Shown here in pieces: positions 50,959-62,900 of a DNA stretch of 64,000 nt. The translations under genes and the position numbers were made by a program. This DNA comes from Gossypium raimondii (lineage: Eukaryota > Streptophyta > Magnoliopsida > Malvales > Malvaceae). A model generated the notes under the pieces. The model worked only from the letters and a program-made list of their open reading frames with translations, was not told where the DNA came from and did not search any database. Positions within the stretch are counted from its first letter, which is position 1. Each line of letters begins with the position of its first letter. Where the stretch lies: contig NC_068569.1 of the NCBI RefSeq assembly GCF_025698545.1, forward strand, positions 4,030,001-4,094,000, read 5' to 3'.

Positions 50959-52654
50959 CTCTTTCTCTCCTATTTATGTTGCCCCGTTTTACCCTTTCTC
51001 ACGGTAATCGAGTGCTAATGCGACATGGATGTAAATAATTGGATAACAGGAGACTTTAAGATGAAGAAATGGAGGTTGGTGGGTTGGAACATTAAAATCT
51101 TTCCCTTTGTAAACAAAAGGGGGATTGGGGTTTCTTTATCCTTTGCCTTTCTCTCTCTCTCTCTCCCTCTCTTTTGTTCTAATTTCTTCCCTTTTTATTT
51201 AATGTTGAGTGTGGCTACTCATGGGAAGTCTGAGATAGTGGGATTATATGATTAGGGGCTATTGTTGTTGTTGTTAAGGATCTTTCCTTTTCAAAAAATA
51301 TATATAATATATGAGACTCAGAATTCACTGTATGCAACCACCAATAAAACTTAATGTTCATGTTCAAATTGTAAAGCAAATTCAACGGAAAATCCCTTAC
51401 GGTTCGGTCGGTGAGGATTGTCACTATTAGGCCATGTTTTGGTTTGGACCGTTGAGTTTGATTAGTGTTGGTGGCACGTTCCGTAACAACTGGCTTTTTA
51501 GGACATCATGCCCGGTCACTAACAGTAATATCGGAAGGTGATATTATTTCATGTAAAGCAGGATTTGACAAGATGATGAATTGCAATGATGAGTCGTCAT
51601 AAAGGCCACCTAATTAAAGCACTTAATCACTGAAAAAAAAAGTAATCCAGAGAGTTTAATCTACATGTGGAGGAGTCTTAGAGAGTAAAAGAAAATGTAA
51701 ACATAGTAATTATTGAAATCAAAGCAAGTGACGGAGTCACACTGAGAAGATCCAAAGCTAACTAAAATATAGAGTCAATTTCTTGGGATTCCAATATGTG
51801 GATTTTGGCATTGTCCACCATTATTATTAACAATAATAATTTAAGCAGCAATAAAGTGTGATTCCTTGTATTGAGTCTAGTTTAATGGGATACCTAACCC
51901 AATCTTTGTGTAGGTATGTGATTATTATGGCGTTGAAGGCACGTGACTCTGAGACAAAGTTAAGAATTTTGAGAGTACCACAGCAATGGCCTACTGTATT
52001 CAGCTGAGCTTAGTTTATTATACGTTTAAATTAAGTAGTAGTTTTAGGGTTGACCCACAATCCTCCACCTTCTTGGTATTGCAACATAAAAACGACTCTG
52101 AATTTCATCAATTTCTGATATTGGGATTGCAATTAGTGTCGTCAATGCCATTTCTTAATCGTTGCTTTCAATACTAAATTATTCTTTCTATGCCTATCCT
52201 ATTTTAATGTCATTATTACAGGCTTATTATAATAATATTTATATGAACAAATAATTAGTGGAACTCAATTACAAATAATATTTGAGAAACAACTCTACTC
52301 CATTTTTCTCTAACCAATTATACTATACTATCTTTTAACATGTTTTACAAATCTACATTAATATATTTTATTAATTAATATACAATATAGTTATAATTTT
52401 TGTTTTTATTTACATATAATTTCAATATTTCTTAATTTTTATTTAAATATACACATTTCTAGTATAAGATCTCCGATGGTCATTTTATACTTTCATCTCA
52501 ATACCATCGCTGCAATTGAATCCAAAAACATACCTCATCACTGATTCTAATCTCACTGCTACCATATTCAATATCACCACTACAATAATTAATTTCACGC
52601 TCATCATTGTTTTTAATTTCACCGAAAGTAATCTCACCAATGATCCGAAGGAAG
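50959..52654. other. RTNLB21 5' flank and intergenic DNA
   Basis: A CT-rich tract at about 51150-51172 (a GA tract on the minus strand) sits roughly 200 bases upstream of the RTNLB21 start, typical of plant 5' UTRs or core promoters. The rest is AT-rich with no recognised gene. Confidence 0.4.
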
Positions 52655-52659
52655 CTAAA

Positions 52660-54623
52660 TGTAATGGCCTAAATTCTAGGTTATCGGAATAGTAGTTTCG
52701 AGACCACAAATCTGATGAGGAAAAAATTGTTTTTCTTATATTTTTATGGTCTACGATTTCACAAAATGATTTCGTGAAAATTTCGTTCGAAAATTTCGAC
52801 GCTTGGACACTCAATTTAGTCAAAAGAACTAAATTATAAAAAGTGCAAAAGTTGAGTTCTACATGTTAGAGGTGTCAAATTGTTATGAAACTTTAAATAA
52901 GAGGTTCTTATATCGTAATTAAACCATAAAATTTCCAAGGACAAAAATAGGCATGCATAGATAGAAATAATTGAAGTTTTTAATGAAGGGTGTTTTAGTA
53001 AAAGATTAATAAAAAGAATAAAAAGGGAAAAAGATGACAAAATCATCATCTTCTTCATTTGGACGAAATCAGCAAGGGGGGAAGCCATAGTTAGGGTTTT
53101 CAAGCTTTCAAGCTCCATATGGTCCCATGTAAGACCATGCCTAGGGCATGGCGTTGGCACCGAGATGAGAGGTCCCATGCAAGACCATGTCTGAGACATG
53201 GCGTTGGCACCGAGATGAGAGGTCCCCCGTAAGACCATGTCTGGGACATGGCATGGGCACCGACGTGAGAACATTCCATGTAAGACCATGTCTGGGACAT
53301 GGCTTTGACATGTTATTATCAGAGGAGACTCAAGTATCCTTATTATTCCAATGTAGCTCAACGGGATAATAAACGAATCATGTTCATGAAAGTTCAGTTA
53401 AAAACATGAATGGCAAGCTCAGGTAAGTTATAAGAGTTAAGAACTTATTATATTATCAATTGATATTCAACGATGCAGCAAGAGAAGAGTAAGTTATGCA
53501 CACAAGTATTCTAAGTAAATAAGCAAGAGAACTAGAATAAGATTAACTAAAGAGTAAACTAGAGATATAGACACTTGAGTTTAATTATTTGTGTTTAATG
53601 TTGTTATTTATTTGCTAGTAAACTTACTAAGCTTTATGCTTATTTCTTTTATTTCTCTTTCTCTTATAGTATTGCCAAGCTACTTCAAGGATCCTAAAGA
53701 AGTCGGAGATCGTTTACACTATAAACCACAACTGCTCGGTATTTTATGATGAAACACGTTTGAGTTATGGCATGTATAGGGATTTAGTTATTTTGTATGT
53801 TTGTAATTATGATTTTGCTATAGAATGATGCGTAAGTATTTGATGATGAATGGTTGTTTAAATGGCCAAGGATGAAGATGTTTGTTGTCATAAAAGTGTA
53901 GGTGATACATTATGTATGGAAATCATTAAAGGGTAAAATTTTGCAAAGAAACAGAATTCAGGCAGCAACAGTGACGAGAATTTGAAAAATCACCTAGGAT
54001 AGTATAAAATGAATTAGAGGGTGAATGATATGTGGAATTAAATCTTGTTGAGTCTATTTTCATAGAAAAATAACGGTTTAACAAAATGAATTTTATATTT
54101 TGAGATATGTGTATTTTAGTGAGAAAGGGTCAGATCTATTTTTTTGACTCCTCTGTTCTGAGTTTAGAAAATCATTAAAAATTGTACAAAAATGGTTAAG
54201 AGTTCTAGTTTATATGTCTAGATTCCTTATTGAGTCTATTTTCTGTAGAAACAAGTAAGAACTTTATATGAAAATCCTACAGTGAGAAAAATTATTTTTA
54301 GTGGCAAGAGGTCAGAACAGTCAGGTGGTGAAACATGGGAGACTTTAACTAATAAAATGTACTCATTGGCTGAACCAAAAATTCCAAAAATTTTATGGTA
54401 AGTATAAATATGAGTCTAGTTTTAGGGAAAATTTATGGAATTAAATTTTGAGTTTCGTAGCTCGAGTTATACTTAATTTAGTAACTGCTGCGCGATTGGA
54501 CAAATTTGTTGTAAATAGTGAAATAAATTTTCAAACCAAGTTTTTATGCTCCGAATTTGTAAGATAAGCTAAGTAATGCCTCGTGCTCGATTCTGGAAAC
54601 GGTCTCGGGTAAGGGGTGTTACA
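52660..54623 (+). mobile_element. solo LTR of an LTR retrotransposon, about 1.96 kb
   Basis: Begins TGTAATGGCC and ends GGGGTGTTACA. The 5-bp repeat CTAAA flanks it (52655-52659 and 54624-54628). Its start (ATCGGAATAGTAGTTTCGAG) matches the reverse complement of the LTR at 29070-31386, and its 54130-54500 part matches 12330-12680 of the LTR at 11131. It holds a 50-bp minisatellite. There is no coding domain and no partner LTR. It is a fossil, gypsy-like by recognition only. Confidence 0.88.
53121..53310 (+). repeat. 50-bp minisatellite with a hairpin in each unit, inside the LTR
   Basis: Four units start at 53121, 53171, 53221 and 53271, exactly 50 bases apart; the last is incomplete. Each later unit holds CCATGTCTGGGACATGG or a close variant, a 7-bp inverted repeat around a 3-base loop. 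ORFs on both strands through it are repeats of one unit and not genes. Confidence 0.92.
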
Positions 54624-54628
54624 CTAAA

Positions 54629-56190
54629 ACTTAAGATAAGATATTGTTATAGAAAACTAATTTTACAAAGAATATATTTCATACCTTATGCTTATTGCTA
54701 TGAATGAAAAGAAGTGATTTTGAAAAAATAAAATTAAATATCACTTGAAAGAAAATATTAATGATGAAAAAAATTATACTCTCAAAAAACATGAAAGAAT
54801 TTATCTGAAATTTTAAAATTTTTATCATGAACACTTTATTTTAAAAAATTAAATTAATATGACCAATGAAACAATAAATTACAAGTAAAAGGAGAAATAT
54901 ATTAACAAACAATTTATTTTTAAAATTAATCCCTAATTTTATTAATATATTTTTGTTCATTATTAATTTTATTAATCCCCTAATTACTATCACAATTGAC
55001 ATTTTCACGATTGTAGCAATTAAAAATATTTGAGTTTGAACGTGTTTAAGCGTATTTTTTCTTACAATTTAAAAATTAAGAATAGTTATGTGTAGGGATG
55101 GTGATGGACAAAATCCATTACCACTCCACAAATGGCATGCTCTCCCCCATCATCTCACTCCACTTTGGATATATTTATTCCCGCTCCACATCGTGTTTTA
55201 ATTTAATTTTTGCTAGTTATTATTTTTAATATTTTTATTTTTTTTAAAAGCAAGTAAATATTAAACATAAAACATATGAATTTTTATACAACACATTTTT
55301 ACATTTTATAATATAAATGAATAAAAGAGTAATTTCGAGATTAGACGAGACAAGTAATTACTGCGACTACTTGTTACCTTATGTTTAAAAGAAATCTACT
55401 CATCTCACCATGCATCCATTTTCTTTTTTTCTTTTTAAATTCTACTTCATTTAATGACCGATTTAAAATTTTGCCTTAAGCATCGCCGTAACTTGTCTAT
55501 TATATACTGCCTCTTATATACTACTGAAGTGGTTTGATATCGATTTATTATTCATTAAAAACAAATACCCAAAATTATAGCAGGTATGTATTAGGTGGGA
55601 AGAAGAGATATCTCAAAATGTCTAATTCAACATTTAATGTAGGTATATGGAATAACTTTAGTATAATATTGTAGTGACATCAAAATGTGTGTTTTTGGGT
55701 TTCAAGCTACCTAAGGCTTAGAACAAGTCTCGAGAGACGGTATGCATATTTTGAAGCAAATTACCAATAATTAAGGTATTAAACCACCACGTGAGTGCTC
55801 TCAATTGCAAGCAAAAACCATTTTTTTCTCTAATTGCTTAGAACTCACCAAATACTTGAAACACTGGATTGCAATGCTCATTTTAAAGAACTTGGAGTGG
55901 AGAGAGTAGTTCATCATATCCCACCATTTGAAGTATCCTGCTAACAAAAGCATACTATCAGAATTGTTATTATTTATCCCAGATATGGCATATGCTTCTG
56001 CAGTTAATTCCCATTAAGCTCACTGCTTTCATAGTCGATGTGTCTTTTCAGTTTTTATGCCCAAAACAGCCTCAAAGGTGTTAGCCTTTTTTTTAATAGC
56101 AAGTATCTGTCATTTGAAGAGGGACTGGCACAACCTTGCCTTACACCCCAAGGGAATTAATCAAAAAAAAAAAAAAAAAGGGGTCTAAAT
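54629..56190. other. intergenic AT-rich region
   Basis: The stretch near 55095-55200 (GATGGTGATGGACAAAATCC and following) resembles a degenerate repeat also seen near 19655. An A17 run lies at about 56163-56179. Weak resemblance to a FAD6 N-terminus may begin near 55985 but cannot be supported firmly. Confidence 0.35.
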
Positions 56191-56207
56191 CCCATGAAAA
56201 GGACTAA

Positions 56208-57222
56208 AGTCATAGAAGCTATGGTGGTTCCGGTGACACCATCTTCGGCAGACAGTTGATGACTGCTGAATACAGGAAACAGTTAGCAGAAACATATGGC
56301 TTCAGGCAAATTGGAGAACCAGTTCCAGATATTGTTACATCAAAGGATATGTTATATAGACACCCTTCTAAAACAGGTTGTTTTTAATGGTTGCCTTTGC
56401 CTCATCATGCATCCAACTTGTTCCTTTCATTTTCCTTGATTTTGGTCCGAAGTATAGTATTTTGCCATTCTTGGACCCGCTTCTGGGTTAATGTTTGGGC
56501 CATATGGTTGCCTATATGAACAAGACTGTTTAGTAATCTAATTTTATCATTTGCATTTATAGGAAAGTGGATCAGGGTGTTTAAGGATGGGTTAACTTAT
56601 GCCTTTATTGTGATACTTGGAATTGAACAAAGAAAATTTGAGGGAGAGAAAAATAGAAAGACAGAAAATATATATTTTATTTCCATTGGTGTCCTTCGAT
56701 GTTCATACCTCGCAGGTATGCCATATTTATTTTAGAACAGCTGTGTCCACAGTTATCATTAGTAAGTTAACACGTCTCACTTCCCCTATTTAATTCAGAT
56801 CAAACAAAGTCACAAGGGTGAACATCAGTTTGGCCTGCATTTTCGAGTTTATGGCAACCGGATGGCGATTGATCAACCTAGAAGACATGAACCCTGGGAT
56901 GGATTAAGTTTTTGGCTAATACCATGGTTGAGCTATCCCTTTTCTGTAATGCTACTTTCCTAGTCTCATATAGTTATCACTTATCAGGCAATTTATCAGT
57001 GTACAAGTTTTGGCAAATGAGTGCTTTCATACTGGTGCATCACTCTGCTACCCTCGTGTGCCCTTTTCCAAATCTTCATAAATTGGATTGCAGCTCAGGC
57101 TCAGCTGAATGGAACAGTACAATGTGATTCAAACTCAGATACCATGAAAGCTTAACTTCCAACAATATAGATGTTGACATTCCCCATCATATTTCTTCAA
57201 GGATTACAAGCAATGATTCTGT
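56208..57222 (+). pseudogene. FAD6: decayed FAD6 (plastid omega-6 desaturase) pseudogene
   Basis: FAD6 is the chloroplast envelope desaturase that makes 16:2/18:2 from 16:1/18:1 on glycerolipids. Two collinear blocks remain. The first, about 56208-56370, reads VIEAMVVPVTPSSADS and then, after a stop and frame change, QLAETYGFRQIGEPVPD-VT-KD, the conserved segment after the transit peptide. The second, 56794-57222, reads FRSNKVTRVNISLACIFEFM, LGWIKF, FWLIPWLSY, MSAFILVHHSA, AAQAQLNGTVQCD and IDVDIPHHIS, the C-terminal third with the last His box (HIPHH in FAD6). The middle exons with the HDCAH and HDRHH boxes are missing, and several frameshifts and stops are present. The blocks are separated by noncoding DNA, so this is a decayed genomic gene, not a retrocopy. 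In Arabidopsis FAD6 (At4g30950) sits between the homologues of the flanking BTB and CIPK6 genes. Confidence 0.88.
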
Positions 57223-57420
57223 AAATCCTCCTCTCGCAACTCTTTTTTTTTTTTTTTTGTTGGATTGACCAAATCTGTCAGTACTTTGATTAAAAACATC
57301 AATGATCTACAGGGTGGTGACATTGGTTGGCACCAGATAGTTGTTATGGCTAACATATGAGCTTTTAACTGTTAACTAATTGCAAACCTAATCTTAGTTA
57401 CCCACATTTTTATTCATTCA

Positions 57421-57451
<31 letters not shown>

Positions 57452-58214
57452 AGTGATACTATATCCCCCCCCCCTTTCGGCCTCTTTGAATTGGTGATCA
57501 AACATTCATCAATGGTGAACAAACCTACTAAATGCAGGCTGAGTTTGTTGTGGTAGGAGGGTTACCTTTAGTAGATTTGGTGCATCAGAAAAAAAAATCC
57601 CTTGAGAATAGATTCAAAGTAGATTTTAGGATTCTATCCAATCCATAACGTATCTGCACCTAAAGCTGTTACCCACTTTGCCCAACTTTATGCAAAGAAC
57701 CACTTCATCATTCTGTCATATGTTCTTCTGATTCAGAATAAGATGGTAAAGCAGTTGCAACTGCTCACATGTAATCAGCATTTTTTTTATTCAAACTGGA
57801 ACTCAATTGCAATGGAACATTGATGAAGACTAGGTCAAAAGTGGAAAAGATAAAGTGGTCTGTCCTAAAGAGAAAAAAAAAAGAAGGGCAAGAAAAATCT
57901 TAGTGACCTTGCCTTTGTGACATGTCTGTTGAAAAAGAGGAAAAAGTAAACAACAATATACCCAATTTTTGCTGCAGAGTACCGTATATGCAAGTGAAAA
58001 TTTGTGAAGTATAATCGTTGAGCAATCAATTTTCATTTCTTTGAAACAGCATGCAAGCAAACTCTGTACAGTACAAGACTTCAAATATGAGCCTTTTAAG
58101 GCTGTAATCTTTGCCTAACCTATATGATTTTTTGTTTTAATTGTAAGTTCATCCACTATGTTCTTTTACTAACAAAAAATGAAAAAGAGAAGACTGCTAC
58201 AACCGTGAGTTGAA
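57223..58214. other. spacer and 3' flank of BTB gene
   Basis: Includes a GA microsatellite and the probable 3' UTR of the minus-strand BTB gene. No other gene was recognised. Confidence 0.4.
57424..57451. repeat. (AG)n microsatellite
   Basis: About 13 uninterrupted AG dinucleotides are read directly; a C9 run follows within 20 bases. Confidence 0.9.
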
Positions 58215-59546
58215 TCATATAACCGGTGGCGGTGGAGTTTCCCATACATCAAACACATTTTCCTCGCTATGAAGCGCGAAGAGACGATCACCCCCGATGG
58301 AGAAATCGCAGATGGAACCTCCGTAACTTCTTCGAAGCCTTGATGTTAGGACCCAATCAGGACCACAGAACACTGAGATGGAGTCATTCATTGATGAAAA
58401 CAACTGCCCATTATGCAATGCCAATTTGGGGTAGCAAGGCTCATCAGGCATTTTCCCCTTGAGCAACCTACTTCTGGAACTCCATCTCACACTTCCTCCA
58501 TTGATTCTTAAATCTATGAACCCCAAATCATCATACTCATTCACTACACAGACAGAATTACATTCCTCCATTGCAATAGCATCTCTCACTCTCTTCTCAT
58601 CAACAGTAAATGGAGCACCAATATCAGACCAAGACCAAACCATTCTCTTCTCCCTAAAATCAAGTAAGCTGATGTAACAGTTATCTTTCCTGGGAAACAA
58701 CGTGGCAACTAATAAACAGTTGCTCTCATTCAACCATTGGAGCTTATCAGCATCACCAAGGGACCAGCAAGGACTCTCATAAAAGAAATCCATTTGTTTA
58801 CCAGTAACTTGGTCCCAAACCCCAATCCCATATTCATTGCTTCTTCCTTTACAACTTGCAAAAATCTTATAATCTGGACTGAAACTCAAAGCCCCAGCGG
58901 TGTAACTCTTAATTTGATTATCATGAACAACGTTGAACTTGTATCTCAAATCTCCAGTTGATGAACTGAACAAGCCCATCCCACCATCTCCTTTCCCTAA
59001 CCTTTCGCAAGCACTTATCAAAACATGCTCCGAGTTGACCCAACCTATGTCGTTGACTCTCTGGTAGTCAAGATTGATTGGCGGGTGTTCCTCTAACATC
59101 CAATCAAAGATATGAACCATGCTACCATGAGCTACGCAGCAGCCGCCATCTGGACCAGCTCGGATGGCGGTTCCATCCCCTGGAGCTCGTCCCGTTACTG
59201 ACCTGGATAGCTTTAACCTGTTACCATCAAATGGACCCCATTTGGCCGAACGGACATGGTCAATTAAGCCGTAAAACATGGCTTCTCTGTAAAGAAGCCT
59301 TTCTGGGACATTGGAAGGAATGTAGAGATCGCCTGTTCGGAGGAGATCGAGGAGGACAGCGAAACAGTCGGGGTTTCTGTCGATAAAGAATTCTTGGCGG
59401 TTGTTTGGTGGTTGTTGTAAGTCCCAATTGTCGTCAAACAATGCACCGAAAAAAGAATCCCTGCCTGCGTTTGCGAGTGTTGTCGCCGTCGTTTGAAAGA
59501 TTCTGCCCCCTACGTTGAATTTCACTACATCTTTTTGGACTCCCAT
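58215..59546 (-). CDS. BTB/POZ (KCTD-type T1) protein with WD40/YVTN-like repeats
   Basis: Probable substrate adaptor; KCTD-type BTB proteins often recruit targets to CUL3 ubiquitin ligases, although the target here is unknown. Single exon. The frame is open upstream to an ATG at 59645, but I take the ATG at 59546 (MGVQKDVVKFNVGG) because family members start there. This gives 443 residues against 441 recalled for At2g24240; the extra 33 residues read like translated 5' UTR. The T1/BTB fold spans about 7-100: VKFNVGGRIFQTTATTLANA, SFFGALFDDNW, FFIDRNPDCFAVLLDLLRTG and LYREAMFYGL. The C-terminal 300 residues are beta-rich with WD-type blades (VHIFDWM, ALSFSPDYKIFASC, GIGVWDQVTGKQ, VFDVWETP). 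Nothing is broken. It is paralogous to At4g30940 and At2g24240, which flank FAD6 and LRL genes in Arabidopsis. Confidence 0.93.
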   Translation of the reverse strand: MGVQKDVVKFNVGGRIFQTTATTLANAGRDSFFGALFDDNWDLQQPPNNRQEFFIDRNPDCFAVLLDLLRTGDLYIPSNVPERLLYREAMFYGLIDHVRSAKWGPFDGNRLKLSRSVTGRAPGDGTAIRAGPDGGCCVAHGSMVHIFDWMLEEHPPINLDYQRVNDIGWVNSEHVLISACERLGKGDGGMGLFSSSTGDLRYKFNVVHDNQIKSYTAGALSFSPDYKIFASCKGRSNEYGIGVWDQVTGKQMDFFYESPCWSLGDADKLQWLNESNCLLVATLFPRKDNCYISLLDFREKRMVWSWSDIGAPFTVDEKRVRDAIAMEECNSVCVVNEYDDLGFIDLRINGGSVRWSSRSRLLKGKMPDEPCYPKLALHNGQLFSSMNDSISVFCGPDWVLTSRLRRSYGGSICDFSIGGDRLFALHSEENVFDVWETPPPPVI

Positions 59547-59963
59547 GGCTCGACTCTTTGTCAAAGTTTCAAGAATCCTGGATCGAAACACAGAGGTAAA
59601 ATTTGGTTTTGGTCTGGGAATTGAGCGTTTGGGAAAAAAATACAAGGCAGAGGATATATAAATTCTAGAGAATTTAGAGATAATTTAAGAACAAAAGAGG
59701 AATCAAAGCTAGCTAGCTGCGAAACTAACAACAAAGAAAGATGAATGAAAAGCTCAGTTTTTTTGAACTATAAGAGAAGATGCTCTGGTTGAACGAGAAA
59801 CAGGGGAAATGAATTAAACGAGGCAAATTTAATCAAACTGAAGGAAATTGAGATCTGGGTATTGGAAAGGCTAGGTTTTTAAAGCTGGGTTTTGAATTTC
59901 GTGGAATTTGGTGAAGCAGAATTAAAGAATTGGAGCGTCTAAATTTCAAATAAACTGACTCTT

Positions 59964-59985
59964 CCTCTCTCTCTCTCTCTCTCTC
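59964..59985. repeat. (CT)n tract in BTB gene 5' UTR/promoter
   Basis: About ten CT repeats lie 420 bases upstream of the BTB start (GA repeats in the sense direction). GA tracts are common in plant 5' leaders and core promoters. Confidence 0.7.
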
Positions 59986-62900
59986 CTTTTTTTTTTCTTT
60001 GAGTTCCCTCTCTGACATTGATCTCTACATGTTTTTTTCTCTCTTCTTTGGTCCGGACATTGGTTGAACTTTATGCAGATGAAGTAGTCCCTAATGGGGT
60101 CCAGTTTCTCCTCATGTTTTCACCGTTGATGGCTAAAAATATAAAAATCATATGGAATTTTTGTTAATCAGACGGTGGATACATGACGATAAAGATCTTC
60201 ATAGTTAAATTCAGTTTTGGGGTTTATTTAAAAAAGGTCTCTTTGGTCAATGAAGTCAGCTATATTGAAGTCTTTAGCCAAAAGAGGCCGTGTCTTGTGG
60301 GGGTGTCTTAAAACTCTTTGGGTTGTAACTTTATTTTTCTTAAATTCCCTCTTTATTTTGAGCCTCATATTGGAATATGAACTAACAATCCAATTAGACA
60401 CGCAAATTGAGACTTTGGAGCTTAATTCAACCCTCCAAATCATACAGTATTAGTAATGCCCCTTGTCGTTTAGCATTTGTAACATCAACTCAGTAGGTAA
60501 AGATAAGCTTATGGTGTTGTTAATGGGATAAGTATTTAAATCTTTTACAAAAAAATAATAAAAAATATTTAAAATATCTCCAATTTAAAACTCTTCTTTT
60601 TTCTTTTTCTTTTTTTTATGTTCCCCTGCTTTATTCACTCTGTTTTTGTGTGAGATTGCTTTGTATGCGGTTCATGGACGGCACATCATGACAGATTGGG
60701 TTTGCTGCACTTACTAGAAATCTAATAGGTCGCATTCCATAAATTACTGCTTCATTTTTTTTCATGCTTTCAAGGCACTCTCTTGAAAGTTGTAAGCATT
60801 GTCTAAAAGCCCTCAAGTTTTGTATTTGTTTAATCCATCAAACTATGTGGGCCAAAAATTTGTGCAGTATTTGATAAGATTTAGAAGATTCTCTCAATTC
60901 AATTTGGTTAGGGATTAGGATTATCTTTATCAGTTGAATCCCTTATTCTTTAAGTCTCCCCAACTCATTACTAGTCACTGTTAAACATTTATAGCACATA
61001 GCTTTTGATTGATGGATGGATGAAATAAATACAGATAGATACAACAAAAACCTGGATTTTTTCCTTGTCATTTTATGCAAATGAGAAAGAACAAGTTAAA
61101 AAGATTTGAATTGTTGAATGAAATAAACTTTATTAACCCATAAGTCCATATTAAGCAACCTTCAATGGCTAATGATTTTTCTTGTTTCTTTCTGGGTTTT
61201 GATTGTTAAGTATAATTATGGGGGGGTTGGGGGGAATGACACCATAACAAACACTTAAAGTAAAGTAATTGCTTAGGAAGATTCTTGGAGCTTCTGTCAA
61301 AAGATAATCAAACTTTACTTCAAGCTTTATTGACATTATATAATCACTATTACAGTACTAGAAGAAGCTATCTTTACCTTTAACTCAAAGAGACTTGGGT
61401 TCATCAGTTTTACTTTTGTCTTTTCTAACTTGTGTTCAATAGTTTCACTGTCTCATTCATGTTTCTGGTTTTTCTCTTCTTTTAATTGCTGGAAACTACA
61501 ACCAGCACTGTGAAAAAATCATGTTATACCATTATTTTACGTTGAAAATACGCAAAAGTACAAATGTTTGTGCCATTTTTCCTGCTCTGAAACTTACTTC
61601 AATTCTGTATCTTCCTTTGTTTCAGGAACTTTGAATCGCAAAGTACAATCTGGAAATCAGTTTTTGATAGTGTTGTACTGTCGTGGATTGCCCAAAAAAA
61701 ACGACACTAAAATTACTTACATGTGGCAGCTTCACTCAGCTGGCTGGTCCCCATTTGGTTCCAATTTCATTGATGCCAAGCCTACAAGGTATATTTATGT
61801 TACTCTAACACCAACTCTCAGAAAATGGTGAAATTTTAGTTTTCATCCATTTGTTATGCTTACATTTGAATTTTTATTTTTATATTTTAATTTGATATAA
61901 TTTGATCTCTACTTTTACAATAACATAAGTTAGTAAAAAAGAGAATAATATTCTTAATTATTTCTTTAAATTGTTGAAGTGAATTTTTCTTTAAAATACC
62001 TCTTTAACACACACATATAAAATCTATCACGATATGATAAATTGGAATGATATTATAGAGAAATTAAATTATGTTAAATTAAAGTATAAATACTAAATTT
62101 TAAAGTAGAGGAACCATTAACCACAATTTAACCTACAATAATCTATACATAATACTATCAATAATCATTTGATTTAATAAATAATGATTTTTGAATTTAT
62201 TTTAATTGGATTTTTAATTATAAAATAAATAATTTAATTATTTTGGCAAAAAATGATTTCATGTTTGTAAATATATACTAAAATTTTAATAAACATGTAA
62301 TAAATAATTATAATATAATTAAAATTTTCAAACTCGAATATGATGATAAAACATTCCACTCCTATATAAAAACATTGGTGAGAGTGTTTAAAATTTTTTA
62401 TATTATAAGGATTGTATTAAATTAGTCTCTCTATTATTAAATGAGTCAATTTAATTCATGACTATTAAAAAATTAAATAAAATTAACATTTATTATCTTA
62501 TCCGTCTATAAAAATAAATGATATTAAACATTTTATAAAAATCCAAACTAACGTATTTAAAAGAAAAAGAAAACAATTGACACGTCGTTGAATAATTGAA
62601 GATGGTTAGTTACAAATATAGACAGTTAAATGGGAAATCCTTGACAAATATGAAGGAAAAGATTCCATCATTGTTTATTTGTCAAGCTATGTTCCCGGAT
62701 TTCTGTTACACTGTCCTTAACTAATCAACTTGCTTTTTCATTTACTTGCAATAATTATTATCCAGAATTAGAGTTGTTTTTGGACAGACGGAATTAAAAT
62801 TGTAGGTTGGTTTGATTTAAAAAATAAGTTTAAAATTTTGCCAAATTTCAGTCCTCGTATTAATTTTTTATATATTTTTAAAATATGATACATCAAAACA

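Noticed and set aside
49955-51018. Ser/Phe-rich plus-strand ORFs opposite RTNLB21
   Set aside because: They are the reverse reading of the Glu/Lys-rich reticulon extension.
53121-53310. CRISPR-like array
   Set aside because: The units are contiguous 50-bp tandem repeats with no unique spacers, in plant nuclear DNA inside an LTR.
52834-53369. 175-, 66- and 60-codon ORFs in both directions
   Set aside because: They run through the 50-bp minisatellite; a period of 50 shifts frame each unit, and nothing but the repeat is encoded.
58226-59386. plus-strand ORFs opposite the BTB gene
   Set aside because: Frame shadows of the conserved minus-strand coding exon, with no domain of their own.
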